Assembly (NCBI RefSeq): GCF_902497555.1
Contig: NZ_CABVGP010000002.1
Location: 632,501-696,500, forward strand
DNA length: 64,000 nt
Direction of reading: 5' to 3'
Origin: Amycolatopsis camponoti
Lineage (GTDB): Bacteria > Actinomycetota > Actinomycetes > Mycobacteriales > Pseudonocardiaceae
A program made the position numbers and the translations under genes. Numbering within the stretch: the first letter of the stretch is position 1; the number at the start of each line of letters is the position of its first letter. Of this stretch, positions 7,778 through 15,136 are shown in pieces. The notes below the pieces were generated by a model that was given only the letters and a program-made list of their open reading frames with translations, made no database searches and was not told the DNA's origin.

Positions 7778-7804
7778 GACGCAGCCGGGCACGGGATCTC
7801 GACA
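7778..7804 (-). promoter_or_regulatory. Candidate ECF42 promoter upstream of the DGPF gene
   Basis: On the minus strand TGTCGA (7799-7804), a 17-base spacer, then CGTC (7778-7781). Hexamer, tetramer and spacing are identical to the element at 7271-7297, and about three quarters of the bases in and just after the element are shared. This supports autoregulation of the operon by its own sigma factor. Confidence 0.78.
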
Positions 7805-7835
7805 TCACCGGCCAGGTTTTTCCCGGCGGCCGCGA

Positions 7836-8987
7836 TCAGGCCGTCGGGCGGCCGGCTCCGGCGTAGTCGTCGCCGTTCTTGCGGTAGGAGTGCACCTGCA
7901 CGGCCTGGCCGGTCTGCGGCGCGTCGATCATCTGCTGGTTGCCGATGTAGAGCCCGACGTGGTGGATCTTCGTCGCCGGCTCGCCGTAGAAGATCAGGTC
8001 GCCCAGCTGCGGATCGGTCACGTGCGGGACGCTCCGGAACTGCGTGTCGGCCGTGCGCATCAGCTTGACGCCGGCGCTCCCGTACGCCGCCGTCGTCAAG
8101 CCCGAGCAATCGAAGCCGGGGTCGTTGCCGCCGGTGCCGTTGCCGCCCCAGATGTAGGGGAGGCCGATCTTGTCGATGGCGAAGTTCACCGCGCTCAGCA
8201 CCGCCGGGTTCGGCGGGGCCGCGCCCTGGCCGACCGTGCCGTAGACGTTGACCGTGGCCAGCGTCCGGTGCAGGAGCAGGGGAGCCGACTGCAGCTTCGC
8301 GACCGAGTCCCACCACGGCTGGCCCTGGGACAGGTCGGTGCCTCCGTCGCAGAGCGCGCGTCCGATGGTCAGCGCGGCGTCGTCGATGTTCTGGACATCG
8401 GGCTTCCCGCCGGTGTAGCTCGCCTGGTACTTCGCCCAGATCGCCGGGGCGACCTGCATCGGACCGGCGGCGTTCGCCGTCGAGACGACCTTGTCGTAGA
8501 AGTCGCGCACCTCGATCGTGCCGAGCGGCTTGTCCAGCACGCCGGTGGTGCCGATCTGCCCGCCCTGCGCGCGGCCGTGGTCCGTGGTCACTTTCCCGAC
8601 CGCGGCCAGCGTCACCCACGACAGGTGGCAGCCCGGGACGTCCTTGCCGATTTTCGTCGTCGCCTTCGCGTAGCCGACCATCGCGCGCAGGGGGACGTCG
8701 AGCCACTGGCTGGTCTTGGACGCCCAGGCGTCGAACTCACTCGCTTCGGGCACCTTCGGCGGCGCCGACGTCCGCGGCGGCGTGGTCATCTTCGGAACGG
8801 ACGTCGACTGCGCGACCGTCGCGGCGGCGTTCGTCGTCTCCTGCTGATCCGGCGCGAACCGGACGCCGACCACGAGCGCGGCGGCGACCACGACCACCGC
8901 GGCGACCACGACGGCGGCCTTGCGCCGACGGGGCTCAGCCTTCTCCCCGGTCTCCTCCACCGGCACGACCTCGGGCTCGTCGCTCAC
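7836..8987 (-). CDS. Membrane-anchored lytic transglycosylase/NlpC-P60 peptidase
   Basis: 383 residues. A short acidic N-tail and RRRK precede one transmembrane helix (about 24-42). A Thr/Pro-rich linker follows, then a transglycosylase-like domain (about 85-240, with GPMQVAPAIWAKY). The C-terminal NlpC/P60 domain has the catalytic Cys294 in DCSGL and His343 in HHVGLYIG. It would cleave peptidoglycan outside the membrane. The GTG start overlaps the stop of the upstream nucleoside hydrolase gene by four bases, so the two are translationally coupled. The pairing with a nucleoside hydrolase is odd. Confidence 0.9.
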   Translation of the reverse strand: MSDEPEVVPVEETGEKAEPRRRKAAVVVAAVVVVAAALVVGVRFAPDQQETTNAAATVAQSTSVPKMTTPPRTSAPPKVPEASEFDAWASKTSQWLDVPLRAMVGYAKATTKIGKDVPGCHLSWVTLAAVGKVTTDHGRAQGGQIGTTGVLDKPLGTIEVRDFYDKVVSTANAAGPMQVAPAIWAKYQASYTGGKPDVQNIDDAALTIGRALCDGGTDLSQGQPWWDSVAKLQSAPLLLHRTLATVNVYGTVGQGAAPPNPAVLSAVNFAIDKIGLPYIWGGNGTGGNDPGFDCSGLTTAAYGSAGVKLMRTADTQFRSVPHVTDPQLGDLIFYGEPATKIHHVGLYIGNQQMIDAPQTGQAVQVHSYRKNGDDYAGAGRPTA

Positions 8988-9946
8988 CGCGCGGCCCCGG
9001 TCAGCCGGTCGAGGACGAAGCCGCGGAGGCCGTCGAGGTCGGTGTCCATCGCGACCTCGATCGGGCGGCCGGGACTGAACTGCGGATCGTCCTCGCCGAG
9101 TCGTCGCCGATCGACCAGGGTCTGGCCGCGCGCCGGGCCCAGCCCGCAGTCGACGTCGACGCGGTAGGTCTCGGTGTGCAGGATCCCCGGTGAGATCGCT
9201 TCCGCGACCGCGACGGCGTCGTGCATGACCATCCGGTCCTCGCCGAACACGCGCGTGTAGTGCTGCCGGTAGGTGGACGTGAGGCCTTCGAGGGTGGCGC
9301 CGATCGGACCGGACGCCGCGAGCTTCGCCAGCCAGTCGGCGTCGACGGCGCAGCGGTGCGTGAGGTCGAGCGGCACGAGCACGACCGGGACGTCTTCCTC
9401 GACCAGTACGCGGCGAGCCGACTCGGGGTCGCTCCAGATGTTGAACTCGGCGGCGGTGGTGCTGTTGCCGAAGGTGACCCCGCCGCCCATGATCACGAGC
9501 CGCGCGATCTTCGCCGCGGCGCCCGGGTGGGCGGCCAGCAGCGCGGCGATGTTCGTCAGCGGCCCGATCGGCGCGATGGTCACCGGCTCGTCGGCGGCTT
9601 CGAGGAGGTCGAGCATCAGGCGGACGGCGTCGCGCTCTTCGAGGGGACGGGTCGCCTCGGGCAGCGTGTAGGAGTGGCCCGACAGGCCGTCGCCGCCGTG
9701 CACCTCTTTCGCGTCACGCGGCTTCGAATAGACCAGCGGTCGCGCGGCCCCGGCGGCCACCGGCACGTCGGCGCGGCCGAACAGCTCCAGCAGCCGGCGC
9801 GCGTTCGAGGTCGTGCGGTCCAGCGGCACGTTGCCGAAAACCGACGTCACACCCAGCAGGTCGACGTCCGGCGACAGCGCCGCCAGCGCGATCGCCAGCG
9901 CGTCGTCGACGCCCGGGTCGGTGTCGATGATCAGCTTCGTGCCCAT
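8984..9946 (-). CDS. Inosine-uridine-type nucleoside hydrolase
   Basis: 320 residues. The N-terminal calcium-binding DTDPGVDDALA (residues 8-18) is the family hallmark. GNVPLDRTTSNA, IAPIGPLTN, VIMGGG and the C-terminal MHDAVAVAEAI motif (metal Asp, catalytic His neighbourhood) are all present, so the active site looks intact. It hydrolyses ribonucleosides to base plus ribose in salvage. A ribosome site AGGGGAG precedes the ATG; an upstream extension of the open frame is not needed. Coupled by a GTGA overlap to the NlpC/P60 gene. Confidence 0.92.
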   Translation of the reverse strand: MGTKLIIDTDPGVDDALAIALAALSPDVDLLGVTSVFGNVPLDRTTSNARRLLELFGRADVPVAAGAARPLVYSKPRDAKEVHGGDGLSGHSYTLPEATRPLEERDAVRLMLDLLEAADEPVTIAPIGPLTNIAALLAAHPGAAAKIARLVIMGGGVTFGNSTTAAEFNIWSDPESARRVLVEEDVPVVLVPLDLTHRCAVDADWLAKLAASGPIGATLEGLTSTYRQHYTRVFGEDRMVMHDAVAVAEAISPGILHTETYRVDVDCGLGPARGQTLVDRRRLGEDDPQFSPGRPIEVAMDTDLDGLRGFVLDRLTGAAR

Positions 9947-9998
9947 CCAGCTCCCCTTGCCTGTGAACCCGTCCCGCACACAGGTTACGGTCACCGGC

Positions 9999-10751
9999 AT
10001 GACGTCGATGTGGGGTGCGCCCGCGCTGTCGCGGGTGCGGGCCTGGCGGCGCGCACGGCGCGATCCGCGGCAGGCGAAGTTCCTGACCGCCGACTCGCTG
10101 CGCTGGGTGCTGCGCAACCGCGCGTACACGCCCTGGTACCTCGTCCGGTACTACCGGCTGCTCAAGTTCCGGCTCGCCAACCCGCACATCATCCTGCGCG
10201 GCATGCTCTTCCTCGGGAAGGGCGTCGAGATCCACTGCCGCCCGGGCTACGGGCGGCTGGAGATCGGCCGCTGGGTCCACATCGGCGACGGCAACGCGAT
10301 CCGCTGCCACGAGGGTTCGCTGCGGATCGGCGACAAGTCCGTGTTCGGCCGCCAGAACGTCATCAACTGCTACCTCGACATCGAGCTCGGCGCGGCCACG
10401 CTGGTCGCCGACTGGGTGTACATCTGTGACTTCGACCACGTCATCGCCGACATTCACGTGCCGATCAAGGACCAGGGCATCGTGAAGTCGCCGGTACGCA
10501 TCGGGCCGGACACGTGGCTCGGCACGAAGGTCAGCGTCCTGAAGGGCACCCGCATCGGCCGCGGTTCGGTACTGGGCGCGCACGCGGTCGTCCGCGGCGA
10601 CATCCCGGACTACTCGATCGCGGTCGGTGCGCCGGCCCGTGTGGTCCGCAACCGCGAAGAGGATTACGCGGCCGACGCTGCTCGCCGTGAAGCCGTCGCG
10701 GACATGGCGCGGAAGGCGAACAAGGCGCTGCAGAAGACCCTCGAGCAGTAG
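9999..10751 (+). CDS. Hexapeptide-repeat acyltransferase
   Basis: 250 residues. After an Arg-rich, amphipathic N-terminus (about 1-70), left-handed beta-helix hexapeptide repeats run from about residue 80 to 215 (IEIGRW-, IRIGDKSVFG-, VRIGPDTWLGTKVSVLKGTRIGRG-type rungs), ending with the GAPARVVR cap typical of sugar or antibiotic O-acetyltransferases. A charged helical tail follows. The longer N-terminus suggests a membrane-associated acyltransferase for a surface polysaccharide or lipid. Convergent to nothing; a small membrane protein gene follows 43 bases later. Confidence 0.88.
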   Translation: MTSMWGAPALSRVRAWRRARRDPRQAKFLTADSLRWVLRNRAYTPWYLVRYYRLLKFRLANPHIILRGMLFLGKGVEIHCRPGYGRLEIGRWVHIGDGNAIRCHEGSLRIGDKSVFGRQNVINCYLDIELGAATLVADWVYICDFDHVIADIHVPIKDQGIVKSPVRIGPDTWLGTKVSVLKGTRIGRGSVLGAHAVVRGDIPDYSIAVGAPARVVRNREEDYAADAARREAVADMARKANKALQKTLEQ

Positions 10752-10794
10752 ATCTACTCAGGTCTTTCGTCTTCCCGCCGGACATACTGACCGG

Positions 10795-11172
10795 GTGGGG
10801 GAACTTCGGACCGCGTGGTCCTCGGTCGTGCTGGCGCTGTGCGCCGTGGGCCTGCTGCTCGTCGTGCCGTACTTGTTCTTGCAGGGTTTCGTGGCGAGCT
10901 TCCCGCTGTTCGGGTCGGGCGGTCACGCGGGCGACGGCTACCTGACCTGGGCGGCCTGGCTCGGCGCCGGGCTACCGCTGGTGGGCGTGACCGTCGCCGC
11001 TCTCGGGCGGCGTCGCGGATGGACGTGGTTCTTCGGGGTCTGCCTGGTCCTGGCCGTCGCGGTCGCCGGGATGAACTGGGTCGACCACGTCCGCCATGCG
11101 CCGCCGCCCCCGCCGGAGCCGCGCCACTGCGTCGAGCGCAGCGGCGGCGACAACGAGTGCCCGGGCGACTGA
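10795..11172 (+). CDS. Small membrane protein, three predicted helices
   Basis: 125 residues from GTG. Three hydrophobic stretches at about 9-33, 49-70 and 77-97, then a Pro-rich cytoplasmic or external tail (PPPPPEP) with two cysteines near the end. No family recognised. The start is the first GTG after the acyltransferase stop; a longer frame exists but would overlap that gene. It may be co-transcribed with the acyltransferase. Ends one base before the convergent permease gene. Confidence 0.6.
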   Translation: MGELRTAWSSVVLALCAVGLLLVVPYLFLQGFVASFPLFGSGGHAGDGYLTWAAWLGAGLPLVGVTVAALGRRRGWTWFFGVCLVLAVAVAGMNWVDHVRHAPPPPPEPRHCVERSGGDNECPGD

Positions 11173-11173
11173 G

Positions 11174-12499
11174 CTACTCCTCGAACGTCATCTCGGGCGG
11201 CGGCCGCCGGAAGCCACGGGTGATCGCCGCCAGCACGACGACGCCGATCGCGAGCCAGACCAGCCCGAACACCAGCGCGATGCCGTCCAGGTTGACCAGC
11301 AGCCACAAATCGACCACGGCGCCGATCACCGGGAAGACCACCCAGGTCAGGACGTGTTTCCCGGCCCGGTCGCGCAGCCACGTCGCCAGCACGCTGACGT
11401 TGACGAACGTGAACGCCGTGAACGCCCCGAAGTTGATGAACGACGTCGACGTGCTGACGTCCAGCGACAACGCGACCAGTCCGACGAGCCCGGTCAGGAC
11501 GATGCCGAACACGGGCGTCGCGAACCGCGGCTGGAGCTTGCCGAAGATCCGCGGCAGGACGCCGTCGCGGCCCATGGCGAACATCAGCCGCGACGCGCTC
11601 GCCTGCGCGGCGATCCCCGACGCGAACTGCGCGACGACCAGACCGGCGAGGAAGAACGACGCGAAGAGGTTGCCACCGATCGTTGTCGCGATTTCGAACG
11701 CGGCGGACGACTCGTCGGTGAACGCGCTGCCCGGGTGCGCGAGCTGGGTGAAGTAGGCGAGCACGATGAAGATGCCGCCGCCGATCAGCGCGGTCAGCAG
11801 GATCGCGCGGGGGATGGTCCGGCGCGGCTCTGTCGTTTCTTCGGTCAACGTCGTGACGGCGTCGAACCCGAGGAACGAGTACGTCGCGAGCGCGGCGCCA
11901 CCGGAGATCGTCCCCAGCGTGCTGCCCGGGTGGAAGAACGGGTGGGTGCTCGCCAACGAGCCGCCGACATGCAGCACCTGCTTGACCGAAAGAACGACGA
12001 AGAAACCGATCACGAGGATCTGGAAGGCCATCAGCACGAAGTTCGCCTTCTCGGCGATCTTGATGCCGAGCACGTTGAGGATCGTGGTCAGCAGGATAAA
12101 AGTGATCAACCAGAGCCAATTGGGCACCGACGGGAACTCGGCCGACAGGTAGGCACCGCCGATCAGCCAGATCACCATCGGCAGGAAGAAGTAGTCGAGC
12201 AGCACGGCCCAACCGACGAGGAACCCGGCGCGCGCGTCGACCGATTTCCGGACATAGGTGTAGGCCGAGCCGGCGACGGGGTGGGTCGCGGCCATCTTCC
12301 CGTAGCTCGCGGCCGTGAACAGCATCGCGACCAGGGCGAGCAGGTAAGCCGAGGGCACGGTGCCGTCGGTCGACGTCGCGACGATGCCGAACGTGCCGAG
12401 CACGATCAGCGGAGCCATGTAGGCGAGCCCGAACAGGACGACGCCGGGCAGCCCGAGCCGGCGCTGCAGGGCGGCCGGGGCCGCGGCCGTGGAGGTCAT
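11174..12499 (-). CDS. APC-family amino acid permease
   Basis: 441 residues with about 12 transmembrane helices. The N-terminal LGLPGVVLFGLAYMAPL and the SAYTYVRKSV motif are typical of amino acid-polyamine-organocation transporters; SFLGFDAVTTLTEETTEPRRTIPRA is the consensus loop before helix 7 (read in parts). It imports an amino acid or amine. The ATG overlaps the stop of the nitrilase gene by four bases (ATGA), so both are one operon under the GntR operator. The pair suggests uptake and hydrolysis of an amide or nitrile. Confidence 0.92.
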   Translation of the reverse strand: MTSTAAAPAALQRRLGLPGVVLFGLAYMAPLIVLGTFGIVATSTDGTVPSAYLLALVAMLFTAASYGKMAATHPVAGSAYTYVRKSVDARAGFLVGWAVLLDYFFLPMVIWLIGGAYLSAEFPSVPNWLWLITFILLTTILNVLGIKIAEKANFVLMAFQILVIGFFVVLSVKQVLHVGGSLASTHPFFHPGSTLGTISGGAALATYSFLGFDAVTTLTEETTEPRRTIPRAILLTALIGGGIFIVLAYFTQLAHPGSAFTDESSAAFEIATTIGGNLFASFFLAGLVVAQFASGIAAQASASRLMFAMGRDGVLPRIFGKLQPRFATPVFGIVLTGLVGLVALSLDVSTSTSFINFGAFTAFTFVNVSVLATWLRDRAGKHVLTWVVFPVIGAVVDLWLLVNLDGIALVFGLVWLAIGVVVLAAITRGFRRPPPEMTFEE

Positions 12500-13371
12500 C
12501 GGTCGTCTCCTTCTCGTGGACGCCAGCGGTCCGGGTCGATGCGGCCCTGGTAGAGCGGCAGGTCGAGGGGCGCGTCCGCGGACGTGAACTGCGCCCACAT
12601 GCGGTTGGTGCCCGCGGTGCCCACGCGGCGAACGCGCGCCACCTCGTCGAGGTCGATCGTGTCGGCGAGAACGCCTTCGGCGCTGCCGGGCAGCGCGCCG
12701 AGCACGTCGCCTTCGGGTCCGACGAGCAGGCTGTCGCCCATCCCGAACGGCCCGGCCGTGTTCACGCTGGCGACGAAGACCTGGTTGACGATGGCGTTCG
12801 CCCGGGCCAGCACGAGCTCCTGGGCGCGGTCGGGGGTCGTGGTCTGGACGGGGTTGAGCACGACCTCGGCACCCATCCAGGCGAGGTGCCGGGTCACTTC
12901 GGGGAACCAGGCGTCGTAGCAGATGGAGAACCCGACGCGGCCGGCCTCGGCCAGATCGGCGACGACGAACCGGTCGCCGGGGTCGTAGGGCTCGTGCGGT
13001 CGCCAGGGGAAGACCTTGCGGTACCAGCCTGCCAGCTCGCCTCGCGGGGAGAAGACCAGCGCGGTGTTGAACAGCTCGCCGTGGTCGCCTTCTTCGCAAA
13101 CGGTGCCGGGCGCCAGCCAGATCCCCAGGTCGCCGGCCAGGTCGGCGAGTGCTTTGGTCCGTTTTCCGGCCAGGGGCTGGGCGGCGGCTCGGAGCTGCTC
13201 GGTGCGTTCGTCGCCTTCGCTGTCGACGCCGCAGAGGTGCAGTTCGGGGAAGGCGATCAGGCGCGTGTCCGGGAACCGGCCGAGGACGGCTTCGACCTCA
13301 CCCGCGAACCCGTCGTCTCCGACGGGCCGGGGCGGCGCTTGCACCAAGGCGATCGGCAGGGGGCGCGGCAT
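12496..13371 (-). CDS. Carbon-nitrogen hydrolase (nitrilase superfamily)
   Basis: 291 residues. The catalytic triad is visible: Glu in AFPELHL, Lys in YRKVFPW and Cys in ICYDAWFPE. The length and sequence fit aliphatic amidase/N-carbamoylase-like branches; the exact amide is unknown. Start chosen at MPRPLPIALVQ because a promoter TTGTTT-N17-TATTTT ends seven bases before this ATG, making it leaderless; longer in-frame starts would fall inside the -10 or operator. First gene of an operon with the permease, divergent from a GntR regulator. Confidence 0.9.
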   Translation of the reverse strand: MPRPLPIALVQAPPRPVGDDGFAGEVEAVLGRFPDTRLIAFPELHLCGVDSEGDERTEQLRAAAQPLAGKRTKALADLAGDLGIWLAPGTVCEEGDHGELFNTALVFSPRGELAGWYRKVFPWRPHEPYDPGDRFVVADLAEAGRVGFSICYDAWFPEVTRHLAWMGAEVVLNPVQTTTPDRAQELVLARANAIVNQVFVASVNTAGPFGMGDSLLVGPEGDVLGALPGSAEGVLADTIDLDEVARVRRVGTAGTNRMWAQFTSADAPLDLPLYQGRIDPDRWRPREGDDR

Positions 13372-13377
13372 GGACGA

Positions 13378-13419
13378 AAAATAGTCCATCTTGAACACTT
13401 AAACAAGAGTGCTCAAGAT
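13378..13419. promoter_or_regulatory. GntR-type operator and nitrilase promoter
   Basis: A 12-bp inverted repeat with one mismatch: ATCTTGAACACT (13388-13399), 8-base spacer, AGTGCTCAAGAT (13408-13419). On the minus strand the -35 TTGTTT (13401-13406) lies in the operator centre and the -10 TATTTT (13378-13383) just beyond it, 17 bases apart. Binding of the adjacent GntR protein would block the nitrilase-permease promoter. A plus-strand TTGAAC-N17-CAAGAT inside the repeat could serve the regulator itself. Confidence 0.75.
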
Positions 13420-13446
13420 GAGCAGTTTGTGCGGTACGGTCGGTTC

Positions 13447-14178
13447 ATGGCGACGGCAGACCTGAGCGCCCCGGCTCTGACCGGCATCCGGCGGCTGTCC
13501 GCACTGGACACCGTCCGCGCTCGCATCGCGCTCGCCGTGGAACTGAGCCTGCTGAAGCCAGGGGAGCGACTACCGGCGAACGCCGATATCGCGCGAGCGC
13601 TCGGGGTCGCCGAGATCACCGTGCGGAGGGCCCTGGAGTCCCTGGCCGGCGACGGCCTGATCGAACGTCGCCGCGGCCGAAGCGGTGGAACGCTCGTGGC
13701 CGCGGATCCGCCGGCGGAGCGAGTCCGCGAGGTCGGCGCCTACCGCGAGTCGGCGCCCGAGGTTCGTGACCTGATCGACCACCGCCTGGTTCTGGAGGTG
13801 GGTTTGGTCCAGTTGGTGGCGAAACGATCACCGGACCTCCCGCGCTTGCGGACGTTGGTCGCCCGCATGGACACGGCGACGGGCTGGGCGGAGTTCCACG
13901 AACTCGACGCGGAGTTCCACCGAACGGTGGCGGCTCCCGCCCCGGCGGCCGTGGTGGCGCAGTACGAGACGGTGCTGGCCGAGCTGTACCGGTTCTACCT
14001 GCCGTACCCGATGGCAAAGCTGCGCGAGTCGAACCGCGACCACGCGCGCTTGGTGAAGGCACTGGCAGCGGGCGACCCGGACGCGGCGGCCCGGGTGACC
14101 AGAAAGCACGTGCGCGGCCTGCACCAGACGATGTTCGTCGGCCTCGACGCAGGGGACTCGGCGACGACCGATAGTTGA
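13447..14178 (+). CDS. GntR-family (FadR/FCD-type) transcriptional regulator
   Basis: 243 residues. Winged HTH at about residues 20-85: LKPGERLPANADIARALGVA, EITVRRALESLAGDGLIERRRGR. The C-terminal helical FCD domain (about 105-235) has the ligand/metal-type residues in DLIDHRLVLEVG, HELDAEFHRTV and RDHARLVKALAAGD. It is divergent from the nitrilase-permease operon, with a long inverted repeat in between, so it very likely represses that operon until an amide or acid ligand is present. Confidence 0.92.
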   Translation: MATADLSAPALTGIRRLSALDTVRARIALAVELSLLKPGERLPANADIARALGVAEITVRRALESLAGDGLIERRRGRSGGTLVAADPPAERVREVGAYRESAPEVRDLIDHRLVLEVGLVQLVAKRSPDLPRLRTLVARMDTATGWAEFHELDAEFHRTVAAPAPAAVVAQYETVLAELYRFYLPYPMAKLRESNRDHARLVKALAAGDPDAAARVTRKHVRGLHQTMFVGLDAGDSATTDS

Positions 14179-14549
14179 CGACGGCCTCGGCTGCACGGGC
14201 TCGGCCCGGCAAAGGCCGGAAACCGGCAACAGCTCGGTCGATCGGCAAAGCTCTGGCCGGCGATCGTCAGAATCCGGCCACGGTTGGGTCGGCGGGCAGC
14301 CTGGATCGCTTTGGCGATCGCCGGGTTTCGGTTGTGGCTAGCTCGTCGGCCACCTCTAGGAGCCGGTCACGCCGATCGGCCGGGCGCTCCGGATGCGGCA
14401 GAAGATCGGCGGCGCACTCATGACCGTCGACGACGACGCCCACGGCTCGCTGTCCTCACTCCCGTGCGCCGACCCCGCCGTCACTTTCTTCGACACGGGT
14501 CAGACGACGTCGAAATCGTGCCCGGGCGCGCCGGTCCCCACGCTGTGAC
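14179..14549. other. Intergenic gap, no convincing gene
   Basis: 371 bases between convergent GntR and NADAR genes. It contains several CCGGC/GCCGG short inverted repeats near 14205-14235, able to form terminator-like stems, and a GGCGATCGCC palindrome. A 51-residue open frame at 14393-14548 (+) has no ribosome site, no recognisable motif and ends beside the NADAR stop; I do not call it a gene. Confidence 0.5.
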
Positions 14550-15116
14550 TCAGCGGGGTCGCAGCTGCTCGCGGACCTCCATCAGCGCGAAGCCGAGCAG
14601 GTTCAGCCCGCGCCAGTAGTCCGGCTTGGTCGCGTTCTTCTCCTCGCGCGCGAGGCCGGTGCCCCACACCAGGTCCTTCTTCGACGCCTCGACGATCACC
14701 GCTTCGCCCGTCCCGAGCAGGAACCGGCGCAGGTCGCGGTGAGCGCGGAACTTGGCCAGGTTGCCGTCGACGACGATGTCGAACCGGTGCCGCTCCCAGG
14801 TGGCGGCGTCGAACCCCTCGACCTCGCGGCCGAGAACCTTCGCCGTCTTCGCGTCGGGCGTCTCCCGGATCAGCGCGGCCTTCTCGTGGTCACCGAACAG
14901 CGCGGCCTTGCCGGCCATCATGTAGTGCTCGGCGGTCGGGTAGACGACGCCGTCGGCCTCGAACGGGTCGACCCACCACTGGCTCAGGCAGCTCGACGTC
15001 ACCCGCCCCGACTTCGTGGGCGTGTGCCCGTAGAACAGCAGGTATTCGGGCTCCGCACCCTCGTGGACCTTTTCGCGCAACGCCTCGACACTGCGGACCC
15101 CGTCGACCTTCACCAT
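14550..15116 (-). CDS. NADAR-family protein (YbiA-like N-glycosidase fold)
   Basis: 188 residues. Family motifs are clear: YLLFYGHTP, CLSQWWVDPFEADGVVYPTAEHYMMAGKAALF (seen in two parts), ETPDAKTAKVLGREV, and VWGTGLA with the closing YWRGLNLLGFALMEVR. NADAR proteins cleave N-glycosidic bonds of riboflavin-pathway intermediates or of ADP-ribose-type adducts; some act in NAD/ADP-ribose metabolism and toxin-antitoxin systems. It stands alone 20 bases downstream of ilvA on the same strand, with no obvious ADP-ribosyltransferase partner here. Confidence 0.9.
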   Translation of the reverse strand: MVKVDGVRSVEALREKVHEGAEPEYLLFYGHTPTKSGRVTSSCLSQWWVDPFEADGVVYPTAEHYMMAGKAALFGDHEKAALIRETPDAKTAKVLGREVEGFDAATWERHRFDIVVDGNLAKFRAHRDLRRFLLGTGEAVIVEASKKDLVWGTGLAREEKNATKPDYWRGLNLLGFALMEVREQLRPR

Positions 15117-15136
15117 CCGCCTAGTGGACCACGGCC

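Noticed and set aside
9999..10751. Part of an antibiotic gene cluster
   Set aside because: The acyltransferase, methyltransferase and efflux genes are scattered and no PKS, NRPS, RiPP or terpene core enzyme is present.
14393..14548. 51-residue open frame between GntR and NADAR genes
   Set aside because: No ribosome site, no recognisable domain and no context supporting translation.
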